Source of the DNA: Oikopleura dioica
Taxonomy: Eukaryota > Chordata > Appendicularia > Copelata > Oikopleuridae
Length of the DNA stretch: 64,000 nucleotides
Direction of reading: 5' to 3'
NCBI GenBank assembly: GCA_907165135.1
Contig: OU015569.1
Coordinates: 10,416,501-10,480,500 of the forward strand
The position numbers were made by a program, and so were the translations under genes. The notes beneath the pieces are model-generated. The model saw only the letters and a list, made by a program, of their open reading frames with translations, was not told the origin of the DNA and did not search any database. Shown one piece after another: positions 41,936 through 55,908 of this stretch. Numbering within the stretch: the first letter of the stretch is position 1; each line of letters begins with the position of its first letter.

Positions 41936-44332
41936 ATGGACGAAGAAGGTTCCTGTCAAACTGTAAGTAAATCCGTGAAACCGATACTTTTTGCCCATTC
42001 ATTGTAAACCCAAAATAAGACGAGATCGAGGACATTTTTGTATGCAATGAAGATCTTATTGCTCGCGTAGTAAAAGATGATGCAAAGAGAGAGTGGGGCG
42101 CTTCTGATTTCCCAGAACTGCTGGAAGCCTACCAGCGCTTTCTAGAAACGGATTAACCCAAAGACAAAAGTCTGCCAGCTGAAAAAATACCCTAATCTTC
42201 GTTAAAAACCGCGGCTGGGATCTATCCTCTCCACTTCTTCTATCTTTTGACGCAAAGCTTAAACAAAAGTGACATTTTTAAGCTAAATTTTTTGACATGT
42301 CCAAACACTCACGCTAGCGCCGGGTGTCATCATCAGCGTCCTTTCTTATCGCCACATATGGGCGATGTTAAGCCTTTTTTCCTGAATCCGTCCATTGCCG
42401 GCGCTGCTTTATCACTTTCTTCTTTTATCTATTCTAACTACCTGCATGGAAAAAGTTCAAGTTTTCAAGTTAAATAAAAGAAACTTTTTTTCATTCAAAC
42501 CTTCTTTTTCGAGATTATTTTCTCTGGTAGCAAAGGATAAACGAATGTTCTTCAGAATAACTCATATGCGACGGGTATTCCTCTTATCGCAGAAATCGAA
42601 GAATGGTTCGACGAGGAACTCAACTTTGGCCTGGTCGAGTCGCACGTTGACGCGAGGAGCGAGAAATCACGTCTGCCATCCCAGGACATCGAGTTTGACT
42701 GGCTCCCTTCAAACGGACCGGCCTCTGTGCGTTCTTCGGTGTCCTCCAACTCCTCCGTCGACGATGTCTTCGATTTCGACATGCCGGAAACGCCGCTTTC
42801 ATTTTGCGCTGAAAATCGGCTGAGCGAAGAAGCACCGCCAAGAAGTGTCTCCTCCGTTTCAAGCTCCGTGGACGACGTGTTTGATTTCGACTTCGAGAGC
42901 CTCATGCCTTCTCACGCCACGCTCAACGACCTTAGCCTCGGTAAGTCAATTAGTGACTCACTTATGCAGCTGTCAAAGGCGAACTTTTCAGGAGCGCGCC
43001 CTAAATCTGAAAAGCCACCCGTTGAATTTCGTAACGCTTTAAGCAAAACAGCACCTTTCCTCCCGACTCCCGAAACTCCCCGATTTCCATACTAAAGCCT
43101 GAATAAGCTTCCTCCCAAACAAGTTCGTTTTCAACTGAACTTGACTCGTGAACGTTCAGAGTTCGGACTCGTTCAGCTGAGTAATGATTTACCAAAAAAA
43201 GTCACCATTAAGTTTGGCCGTAAACGGATTAGGTTGTGAGGTTGCGCGTTTTGAGGTTTTTTGCGCACTAAGATGATTATGCTTTTCTAGAACTTGGAAT
43301 CGACTTATGCAGTGGCGAAGGTAAGCAACCGGCTACTTTCAAACCATTGGTCCCTCCTTCTTCTGCGTCCAAAAGGAAGAATCCAGTTCCGATCGCTATT
43401 GCACCGAAGACATCTCGAATCGAGCAGCGACTTGTTTCGGTACAGACGCTTTCCCGTCTCCAGCAAGTACCGGCAATTCCAGTGGAGAACAGGCAGATCC
43501 AACAAGATGAGGCTCGTCTTGGGGGTCTGCGTCCCCTACGCCCGCGAACTAGCACCAGCACGTTCACCAATTCGACAGTTCCGCTAACAAAATCGACCCT
43601 AAACGAAAAGAATTACGAACCGCCCTCTCCTCGGTCGAAAATCTCCCCGACTCCCGCTTCAAATGAATCGAACTCCTCGTCTCTTATCTTGGCTGGTCCA
43701 AAAAAGAACTACAATCAAACTGCAGAAAACGAAGCGAGCTACACTGGCTGTATATTCAACTGTAAAGAATGTGGAAAAGTTTTTACCAGACGAGACGCCG
43801 CTCGCGCCTGCAGTCGAGATCATCGATGTAAGTCGAGTATTCCCGAATTTCCCAATAGATTCTATTTCGAAAAGTCAACCTCTAAGTGACGTGCGAACCG
43901 CGCTCCAAAATATCACCTCCATGACGTTCGTCAGTTCTAGTGACGTCGTAACCACCTACCCTTTAAAATACTGTGACGTCTTATTTTCTTTTAATTTGAA
44001 AGGACGAAGCTCGCATTTTCGTTTTTTTTTTTTGAAAATTTTGTTTAGTGACCTCAAAATCCCTGAAAGTTCTTCAAAGACGAACATGCTCAATTTGCAA
44101 GAAGATTTGCTCCTCACCTGTGGCTCTAAAAACGCACATGTTGATCCACAGCGGGGAGAAACCATTCAAATGCTTCGAGCAAGGCTGCAACAAGGAGTGC
44201 CGTGAGAAATCGGCCCTAAAGAAGCACTACAAGCGTTTCCATCCTGAGAAATTGGACACGTTTGAATCACTACTCTCTGTACATTTAAAAAAGACACAGA
44301 CAGTCAGCGCGAGCGCTGCTGCAGCCGAATAA
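41936..44332 (+). CDS. C2H2 zinc-finger transcription factor with duplicated acidic motif
   Basis: A first exon (MDEEGSCQT) and a second (IEDIFVCNEDLIARV...) are followed by a long exon starting near 42558 (NNSYATGIPLIAEIEEWFDE). The acidic/Ser-rich region holds two copies of SSVDDVFDFD (about 42750-42782 and 42864-42893), a likely activation motif. The C-terminus has three fingers: CKECGKVFTRRDAARACSRD-H, in which the first zinc histidine is replaced by Cys; CSICKKICSSPVALKTHMLI-H with an HSGEKPFKC linker; and C-x4-C-x12-H-x4-H (FEQGCNKECREKSALKKHYKRF-H region). Finger context suggests sequence-specific DNA binding. The join of the first two exons to the rest is uncertain: exon 2 runs to a stop at about 42156 unless spliced at an internal GT. 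Confidence 0.62.
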
Positions 44333-44977
44333 GAGAGAAAATCCTAATCTCAATTTTGCCAAAATTCAAAATTGACAAAAAAATCAAGCAATCAATTTCC
44401 TCGTTGCCTCAATTTACCAATTCGATAAATATCAAGATATTGAGTGTTAGCAAAAAAGCAAGAAAAGTAAAAATATAATTTCAATTCAATTTGCTGGAAA
44501 ATCGTGTCAGCTGAAAAGCAAGCACGTGATGCAAAAATATGCAACAAAATCCAAAGTGCCCAGTTTGTTAAATTCAGACATCGTGGCTCAATTAATAATA
44601 TTTCCTTATTTCCAAGTTCCACCCTTCTGACTGATAATTTTGATAAAATAAACGGTCACTGTTCAATCAACCCTCGTCTCTTTCTTTCTTTCTTTTTTAT
44701 AATTTTTCAGATAAATTATACTTTTACTTCTTCAAATTATTTTGTTGTTTGATTCTCATTATCATAAATTCGCAGGTCTTGAATTTTCTCCTCTAGTATT
44801 GTTTAAAAGTAGTGATCCATCAAGTCTTTTGTCCAAAAAATCCGGTCGAGTTTCTAAAATATAAGCAGAAATTTAGCCTATCTGTCAAGTATAAGCGGAT
44901 TTAAGTCAGGCGTTTTAAAATCGGCGAACTTTTCTCCGCTCGCTGCAATGTTCTAAAACGTAGCCTTTTGTAGAATT
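44333..44977. other. Intergenic interval
   Basis: About 645 nt, AT-rich, ending CCTTTTGTAG just ahead of the next start. No gene is recognised. Confidence 0.35.
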
Positions 44978-46297
44978 ATGCTTGGCGCTGCTAGACAAAT
45001 CGCTAGAAACACGCGTCTGAGAAACCATGGCGCCTTGCAGAAAGGTCAATTCAAAGGCAAATTTCAAGGTTACGGCGAAGAGGACCAGATCGAAGACATG
45101 TTTCTTCCAGAAGCAAGGACGTAAGTGCCAAAAGGTTCAATTAGGAAATCTAACCTTCAGAAGATGCATATTTTAACGGATTGCTCGTCGGTTTTGACAT
45201 TCCGAATCTTTAGAGCACTACTGCGGGTAAACCAGGCGGTCAAAATTATAAATTTAGGCTCTTACAGAGATTCGAAATCTATTCAGATTATTTTTCACGC
45301 TTTAATTTGGTTCTTTTTGAGTGAAAATTACCTCGAACTGAATCTTTAACATGCGTTCAAAATTTTTTAAGAGGCTGGACGCCTATGGAACGAATAATGC
45401 GGAGGCCGAACTCCGCCGATTTTGACGAAGTTTACGAGTCTCATTGGGCATGGAAACACGTGCTAGAAGGAGATGCAAAGAACATCTCGACCAGCGCTAC
45501 GATCAATACGTGCGTGACTTCGGCTTCAAACCAGAGGACTATTTCGAGCGCGCGGATTATTTTGCCAAGTACGGCACGGACGAGGCTGTCTGGCACAGTT
45601 GGGTGCGAAATAATAAACGATCCTGGCCGTCGATGGGCCAGCGCGAGGCTTGCTACACGTACGTTGATATTTCTTAAGCGCTTTTTGACTTTATCTTGAA
45701 TGAACTGAAAGAAAAAATATTTTTTTTTCTTTTTTAAATTTTATTCTTTAGCTATTAAAAAATTGCTTATTTGAGATTTTTGCATCTTTTTTAGATTTTT
45801 TAAAAGTTCAAGCCGCCTATATTTAGAATTCTTTTGTAACGCGCACTTTTAAAGACCTTCCTACACGAGAAAAATTGCTGCCCTCTGCATCGTGATGTGT
45901 ACCTTCTGCCGCACTACAAAAATACGAAACTTTTAAAACAGTTTATCGACCCGACGACTGGTAATTTAAGGATCAAGCTCAATCACTTGAGAAAATATTT
46001 TTAAGGTAACATAATGACAGGATTGCGGACAGGATGTTGTCTTCAAGCTGAAATTGAGCTAGGTGTCGCGCTTCGTAAGTTTCCGGTTTTTGTTGCTTTT
46101 TCTTCTTCTAAAGGCTAATTTTAGAGCTCGCCTGGCAGTATGGGTATCTCCTGCAGCCCCTGCATACGTATCAGAAACGTGGGGGCTGGGGATTCAAGAA
46201 TAACTTAGACTGGAGGTTTCAGCACGAAATGCACTCGGAAAAGAAAGATAGTTATATTGCCAAATGGCTTTTTGATGATGATGATAGTTTCTATTAA
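44978..46297 (+). CDS. MRPS18B: Mitochondrial ribosomal protein bS18m, MRPS18B type
   Basis: Five exons. A mitochondrial N-terminus (MLGAARQIARNTRLRNHGAL) is followed by the MRPS18B-specific stretch KPEDYFERADYFAKYGTDEA then VWHSWVRNNKR. The S18 core reads CCPLHRDVYLLPHYKNTKLL then KQFIDPTTGNIMTGLRTGCC, and ends with LAWQYGYLLQPL. The protein sits in the small subunit of the mitoribosome. The N-terminal extension identifies the B paralogue rather than A or C. Between 45445 and 45470 the frame shifts by two nucleotides in an ACAC run (DEVYESHWAWK... against ...RARRRCKEHLDQRYDQY), either a sequence error, a polymorphism or a damaged allele. Confidence 0.8.
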
Positions 46298-46406
46298 ATT
46301 TTTCAGTCTCTTCTGTATTCCTGTATTGCCCGAATTACAAATAACAAGGGGTAGACATCATGGATCAGAAGTCTAACCCATTTGAAAAGTTTTCTTTTTC
46401 AGAGCA

Positions 46407-47584
46407 ATGCCTTCCAGATCGTCGCACTGGAAACAGCGTCTCGGTAAAAGACTGACCAGCTGGTGCATTCCTGTTCGGACAATCGATCAGCAAAATGAGC
46501 AAGCGATGCAGCTCTCCCCGACGCCGGAAGGAAATACCAAGTGGGGCATGAGATCTATTAGGTCCCTTGTTCCTCGGCAAACGAGCCGCGTCGACTATGC
46601 AGACCAGTTCGATCCGTGCGATTGTACTTGCACGAATTCTAGGCCAGGAAATTTTCCTTTCTTCACTTTGCTTTTGTCCCTTTTGCACATTGGCCTCTAC
46701 ATTTACTACGTCGCCATTGATCCAGACCATAATATCTGGGATTTTAATCCGTAAGAAGTTATTGAGTCTAACACGATTTTAACTATTCATTGTAGTCCGA
46801 TTCTTTGCTCGCAGTTCCTTTATTCTCCTTATCACAGGGAAGAAGTATGGCGCTACTTTACGTACTCATTTACCCACAGTGGCATCTCCCATCTAGCTTC
46901 AAATCTCGTTCTTCAAATTCTTATTGGCATGCTTTTAGAGGTAAAAATATCCTCGTCAAAAAAGTTCACGGTCGAAATTCAGATGGTGCATGGCACGCCA
47001 GCAGTGATGGCGATCTATATCATTGGCGCCACTAGCGGCGGGCTCATGACTGGAATCATGTCACCAGACAAGCTTGTTATCGGCGCTAGTGGCGGAGATT
47101 ATGCCCTAGTTTTCGCATATTTGGCCAATCTACTGCTCAACTGGGACTCGATGAAGGGCGTTTGGAAGTGGGTCCGCCTATTCTTTCTTCGTAAGAAAAA
47201 TTGAGTGCAAATCAGTAGTAATCAAAATTAAGTATTTTTCATTGGCACTGACATTTACAACGCAGTAGCCAGACAAATGTCCACCCAAATCTCCAGCGGT
47301 GCTCATCTTGGGGGCGCAATAGCTGGCCTCGGCGTCGGGCTCATTCTTCTTTGCAATTTCTACGAGACGAAGAAGGAAAGAATCCTCAGAAACGTCCTCT
47401 TTGGTAACCTACAGAACATTGCTAGAATTGCCAAATTTATATTATTCTAGGGCTGTTTGTACTTGCTTTTGTTGTCGCCGTGATTTGGTCAATCTTCTGG
47501 CCGGGATTCAAGGAGTTTGATGACACGGCTCCACCGTGTGATACATTCGGCCAATGCTCTCAATACAAAGACTGCTCCAACTGA
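46407..47584 (+). CDS. Rhomboid intramembrane serine protease (RHBDL-like)
   Basis: Rhomboids cut membrane proteins inside the bilayer. A 100-residue cytosolic N-terminus precedes membrane segment 1 (FPFFTLLLSLLHIGLYIYYV). The active-site features are present: the loop and HSGISHLASNLVLQILIG helix, the catalytic serine in GASGGDYALVFAYLANLLL, and the catalytic histidine in SGAHLGGAIAGLGVGLILL. A last membrane segment (GLFVLAFVVAVIWSIFWPGF) is followed by a Cys/Asp-rich tail, giving seven segments as in RHBDL proteins. The start ATG lies four bases behind TTTTTCAG. Substrates cannot be predicted. Confidence 0.88.
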
Positions 47585-47919
47585 TTCTTTGCAACTCAAA
47601 ACCTAATCAAACTGAAGAACTCTCGCCTGTTTACCTTCAAAAGCATACTTTGCCTCTCCTCTCCTTTCAACTTAGAAATATCATTGTGACATTATATCTG
47701 TATATAACTTATCGTACGAGAAACAATCAAGCTTTATTTCCCTCCCTCTTTTCTGAACCCTGCTCATTCCGAAATTCAATCTTCAAGACGACTCTTCTTC
47801 TTATAACCAACGCGCAATACCTAATAAACAAAAAACGTGACTCCAGACTCCAGACGAATTTACAATTTCAGATGGGAGAATGTAAATTAGCAGTCGCAAA
47901 ATAAGAGGAAAATTGTAAA
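47585..47919. other. Spacer between rhomboid and FEM1
   Basis: About 335 nt. It holds an acceptor-like TTTCAG near 47872 ahead of a nine-codon frame, and the FEM1 start at 47920. No other gene is seen. Confidence 0.35.
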
Positions 47920-50706
<2,787 letters not shown>

Positions 50707-51646
50707 AAATTCTGGCAAACTACAGTTTCGACTACTGTCTTCGTGCTCGCTGAGTAAGTTGTTATAAATTAAGTTGTGAAGAATCCCATTCAAAGTTCTC
50801 GTTTTCTTTTCTTTTTCTCGATGCTATGATATGCTTAAATACTGTATCTTTTTACCTCTTCTTCGGGGCTTGAATAAACATCATTCTAATTCAGAAACTG
50901 CTTCAATTCAAAAAGGCTAAATAAGTTTATCTAGAGTTTTTGAATACATTTTATTCACATGCAGGCGATTCTAATGGCTAAAAGAAAATCATCAGTAGGT
51001 TTCCTAGAAATTGGAAATAAATGCGCAGCAATTTTATGCATCTAATGCATGTCTTTTTTTAACACGAACCGCTAATTTGCTAATTGGACTTGATGCTGAT
51101 CCCGCTGGCAATTAAAATAATCAAGATCTCAGCAGTATTTTTTGTGAATGAATTTTTAATTCAAGTATTTCTTTTTCTGTCTTCGCTGATTATTTTGCCC
51201 GCCCACATATGCCTATTGAACGCAACCATCAACGAATATTAATTGCATTGATTGACTACTGCTTTATTGGCACTCCACTTTTTCTTTTGCTAGTAGAGAG
51301 CATATTTTGCCGCAAATCGAAGAGAGAAAGAAAAGCGCACACGAAGAAGCTAATTATGGGTGAGTAAAACGGCTTGAATTTTTGAATAGACGCGAAATGG
51401 TGGATTTTAAAACTTTATTCCAACTTAGAACGAGAGTTTTGATAAGTAAAGACTTTGAATTTTCGGAACCCGCACGTGTCCAAATTGGATAAATATTATA
51501 TTCTTTGAAAACACATGTCCGTCAAAGCATAGGAAAGGGATACATATTTAATTGGAAAAGACGAAACTGCGATCGGTAGAGCCCGCGTCAAAGGCAATCG
51601 CCAGGGAGGCAGCTAGAGACAGAATGAAATAGAGAAAATTCTCACC
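50707..51646. other. Intergenic interval after FEM1
   Basis: About 940 nt, AT-rich. A possible tiny first exon, ATG-G followed by GTGAGT, lies near 51355. No gene is otherwise recognised. Confidence 0.35.
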
Positions 51647-52497
51647 ATGTCACTAGCAGATGGAGATGCAGTTCCATCGACAATCGACATTGGATTTGCT
51701 TTTGTAGCGACGAGAAAATTCGCGAATGAAACCTTCACGAACGGGCTAACTAGCCAACTTCAAAGTGCTATCGGCAGCGAGTGTAAGAACTTGAGGAAAG
51801 TGAAGGAGATCTCCGTTTTCTCTTTTTGAAGTTTATTTTTCTGCATCACGGACAGTAGGAGAATCCTTCAAGCTTAGGCTCGGATGGCGCTTTTCTTCCG
51901 AAGAAGTCGTTCCTCGCTCGACTGACTTACAAAACCGAGGCTTGCGCCGTGCCCGGGATGAAAGATACTCTGATCAAATATATGAACAACGATATGAATA
52001 CTTTGAATCTATACCTAAGGCAGGAACTCGAGTACAAAGCGCCCTACCTAGCTCTGGCGTCTTCGAAAATTACCGCTTTCTTCAATTATCTTTCGATTTC
52101 TTCAAAAACACTTTCGAAAACGCTGGTATTCAGCTTCCATAGATGATGTGACAAATGGACTCGATCCGTATCTTGTGAATATGATTATAATTACCATCTC
52201 GGCAGCCGCTGTTTTAGCACTTTCTATCTATGCCCTCGTGATGACAAAAATTGAGTGAGTCGTTGTAATGAGTTGAAATTAACAATGAGCAAATTAATAC
52301 CATTTTAGCCCTTGATTTGACCTTCGCATTTAGACAAGAACGAGTACGTGAGAAATTAGCAAATCCAAAGCCACAAAATGGACTTCATAAGCAACAGCAT
52401 GCTGCTATTGCTACGGATGTTATCGATCCGAAGGTATAAAAAGAACTAAAGACAGGGACCTATTAATCTTATTCAGGAACCGCTCGACAAAATATAA
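51647..52497 (+). CDS. Single-pass membrane protein, function unknown
   Basis: The first exon (ending near 51782, ...SQLQSAIGSE) reads IDIGFAFVATRKFANETFTN, faintly like the start of a SEA domain. A middle exon follows from 51863 to about 52130, where two frames are both open. Then comes DDVTNGLDPYLVNMIIITIS with a membrane helix (SAAAVLALSIYALVMT), and a cytosolic tail (QERVREKLANPKPQNGLHKQ) ending EPLDKI. The last two joins are clean GT-AG introns. Which middle frame is used could not be settled, and a signal peptide may lie on an unseen 5' exon. The family is not recognised. Confidence 0.45.
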
Positions 52498-52821
52498 TGA
52501 AATTCAATTTGGAAATTGATTATTATTTGTACGGCTTGAATAAATTTATTTCACGTTTCTATACAGTGGGGACTAACATACAGTAGCTTTCAGACCAACA
52601 TAGATAGAACACCCGATATTGTTATCAGCGATAATGGCTTCGCTTTATTGAACTTGTAAAATCTACTTGAAAAATTGTCCAAAATTGAGTAGCACCGTTG
52701 AAGGACGTTGAATTGAGAAGTGTGGGAAGAAGGAGTGGCAGGTTCAAAATCAGAATTGTACATAGAAAAAAGTAGTGTCGAGCTCATAAATTATCGATTG
52801 CAAGAAAAGGGTCGTGTCCGG

Positions 52822-54487
52822 TTACGTTTTAATGTAGTCCTTCTCGTCCTGCCCGGCGTGGCACTTGCGAATATGCATCTTCATATGATCCGTCCGGCTG
52901 TTTCCATAACTGCAGTGGCGGCAGTGGAATCGCGCGAACTGAATATTTTTCAGTAGCGACTAAATCGTTTTATAAATGGACTTGTATCTATTCACTCCTG
53001 TTGTTATCGTCCGGTTACGTCGGACACGCGTAAGCAACTGAAACCTCAATTCCACTCACCTTGAAGTGAAGCTGGTAGTGGCGCTTGAGATCCTCCTTGC
53101 GCTCGAAACCTCTTCCATGATTTTGTAGAATCGGGCACACCATGCAGCTGAATTGGCCATTCTCGCGTTTTCCCTTTAGCGGAACTTTTTCAACTTTGAA
53201 GTCGGATCTGATTATATCGCTCGCTTCACCTTAGTTCGATTTAAATATATAATTCATATCATTATCGATGATTCTTATCATCACTGTAAAATCGTTATGA
53301 ACCCACTTAATTTGTAAAAACTTACTTTGTGTCATGAAAGTAAGGTCCTTGGCAGAGCAAAATTTGCGGATGAGTTCGTTGATTTCGTCGGATGTTTTTT
53401 GAGTGGGTACCATGCTGTTTTCTATCAACTTTCCTTTCTTTTGAAGAAATGAGCAGAGATCTGCTGTTGTGACCGAGTATTTTTGCTTGGAAGCCGGATG
53501 TTCGAGTGTCTGGTGGAAGGAGACGGAATTTAGCGGCTCCAGACTGTTCATCGACGACGAAGCTGGCAGCGCAACCGCAGGCGGGTGTTCGTGGACTAAA
53601 AGAAGTTATACTATAATCAGAACAGCATACGCTTTCACATACAAATGTTGAAGGCGTTTTCTTCGAAGGGAACTAAAGATCTGCCCGGAATGCCGATTTC
53701 AGGCTCATCCTGGTGCATTGGTTGGTGGCTTGGCTTCAACGAGGACGATTTCTGCTTTGTCATGCCAAAAGGAGGATAAGGCTGGGCGCGATGTGGTTGT
53801 CCAAGTCCGAGGAGCGGACTTTTTTGTACAAACTCCGATCTACTTGACGGTAAGACCTATTTTGCGCTATTTTTGATCAAAAATATATGAAATTTCAAGG
53901 CGGAATATTTTTAAGTACTATTCATTTTTGAGAGTTGCAAGTTTGCAAGTTGCTTTTTATATAGCACGTGCCTGAACAAAGCTGCTAGACGAGGATGATG
54001 ACGGAGAAATAGTGAATGGAGGCGAAGGATGATTTGGTATTGAGGATGGACGGGGCGGCGACGGGAAAAAAGGAGAGCTCGAGGGCCCCGGTATTTCAGT
54101 ATTGGAGTCGATCGGGTGATACTCTTCCTATTTTCCATTTTTATAGAGAGAGATAGAGAAAATCAAAAGCCTACCATGCCAGTCTTGCCCTCCGTCGATT
54201 TGCCGGCAACCCAGCTGTATTGCGAGTTTACCTCTCCGTCGTCCATTCCTTTAAAAAAACAATAACCAGTCGTCGCTTTCTCTTTTTCTTACCTGCTTCA
54301 TGAAGAAACTCGAGCAGCTCTTCTACTTGAATATGCTGCAAAACGTTCAAAGCTAACTATGTTTAAGACTTTATCCAAACACGGTCTGCGAGTCTCCGGT
54401 AAGTCTCACTCTGCAAATAATAAAAGGATTGCTGATTTTTTTCACCCTGTCGAGGAGGGAGAGTGAAGCCATGTTTTCTGCCTTCAT
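52822..54487 (-). CDS. C2H2 zinc-finger protein with Ser/Pro-rich middle
   Basis: Minus strand, about eight exons. The N-terminal part MASLSLLDRSETYRRLADR joins HIQVEELLEFLHEAG and MDDGEVNSQYSWVAGKSTEG. A Pro/Ser-rich exon (about 53973-54110) and VLPSSRSEFVQKSPLLG follow. A helical segment (ADLCSFLQKKGKLIEN, SDEINELIRKFCSAKDLTFM) precedes two C-terminal fingers: CMVCPILQNHGRGFERKEDL with KRHYQLH, and CRHCSYGNSRTDHMKMHIRK with CH. The product ends QDEKDYIKT. The intron after ...SSSFVQ begins with GC. Widely spaced ligands in the first finger (C-x2-C-x15-H-x3-H) are unusual. It is probably a nuclear DNA- or RNA-binding protein; no named family is assigned. The start could be the Met at 54487 or 54472. 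Confidence 0.6.
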
Positions 54488-55908
54488 AACAAAAAAGAAG
54501 AGAAAATGGGAGATATTTTCTGGCACATCTAATTCATGTATTGATTCACGCGCAAAGTTTCAAGCATTGGATAATTTAAGATTTTATATTTGACGTTCAA
54601 ATTTTGAAATAAGATTTTCATGAATGATCTTTGCAAAGAATCAAAAATATTATCTACCTCTTATATTTCGAGTTCTTCTAATAGCTAATAGCATTAAAAA
54701 TAGACGATGTTCTGGAAATATGGCTATTATGTAATGACTGTATGTTTACTCTGTAGAGGGGCATGTGCTTGTAACGCCTTCCTGCAAGTTCTGTGAGTAT
54801 TTAGAGGAGGAGTTTGAATAGTTGCTCGACATCATTCGTGAGGTACGTCGTTGAGATCTATCTCTCAGCCTTAGTGCCCGGGCTGTGGCGGATTGTTTGG
54901 TGGAAGAAATCCTTGGTCCATTTTCGTCAGTAGGTGGCTCAGCGTTGCCCCTACCATACTCGCCTGATTGGGCATGGCGGCGCAGCGTAAATCGTAACTA
55001 CACCAGTTCGAAGGTATCTCAAACTTCGATTACGAAGCGCTGAGCGAAGCTCCGCACATATCCTGTCGAAAGCGGTCACAAGAGCTGCGATCAAATATTA
55101 CGACAATTGCGAATTCTAGATGGGTCCAGTCAAAGGCTTTGTCATTGACAAATTTTATACTGAAATTTATGTTTTCATTTTAACTAGCTTTTGAGTTCGA
55201 TTGGAAATCGGCGAGTTCAATCAACTGGAAATATTATTACATAGAAGTATCATCATGATATGTATCTTTTCGTATCATCGTGTAAAATAGAGCAAGTGTA
55301 TATTTGTATATATCTTTGTGTTTGTCGTTTTCGTGATGAATAACTTTATTAACATTATTTGTGAACCTTTTTTGCTCTTGATCTAGGTTTACGAGGTGGC
55401 GCTGTGAGAGCGCGAGCACTCCTACTCTAAAGTGGCCGTCAACAAGTTGTCCCAAAAGTTCCTTCCCTCAAGCTCTTTCACTCAGCTTCTATCGCAACTA
55501 CGGTAACCAGGTCACCCATGGACGCGCTTTCCCTGGTGTGGTATGTTTAACTTAGACAAACACACAAAAGGAAGCAGTCTCTTAGACTTTGTAGACAAGT
55601 TCATTGCCTTCACATGCGAGTCTCCGCAGCCTGTGAGCATACAAAATTATGCAAAAGGCAATTTTCTTTATTTTTTGTTTTGAAAGTTGTCGCATTGAAC
55701 GAAAACAGAGGACGGCATCGTCTTACAAAATTCGCGTGTTTCTTCGGTTGTGATCTTCAGTGCGCGGATTTTCTTCCGCAATGTCGTTAAAATCACTGCG
55801 GCTAAATAAATACGCTGTAAGCGATTCTTGGAATTTGCCAAGTGGGCAAACAGATACGAACTGCTACATGCAATATCTTAGCTCAGAACTGATGAGCAAG
55901 AATTAACC
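54488..55908. other. Intergenic interval between two minus-strand genes
   Basis: About 1.4 kb. I searched by eye for tRNA arms and open frames and found none that hold up. The frame 55237-55455 (minus) is not recognised. It probably contains the promoter of the zinc-finger gene and the 3' end of MSH5. Confidence 0.4.

Noticed and set aside
54700-55100. GC-richer stretch scanned for a tRNA
   Set aside because: TTCGAA occurs, but the acceptor and anticodon stems do not pair.
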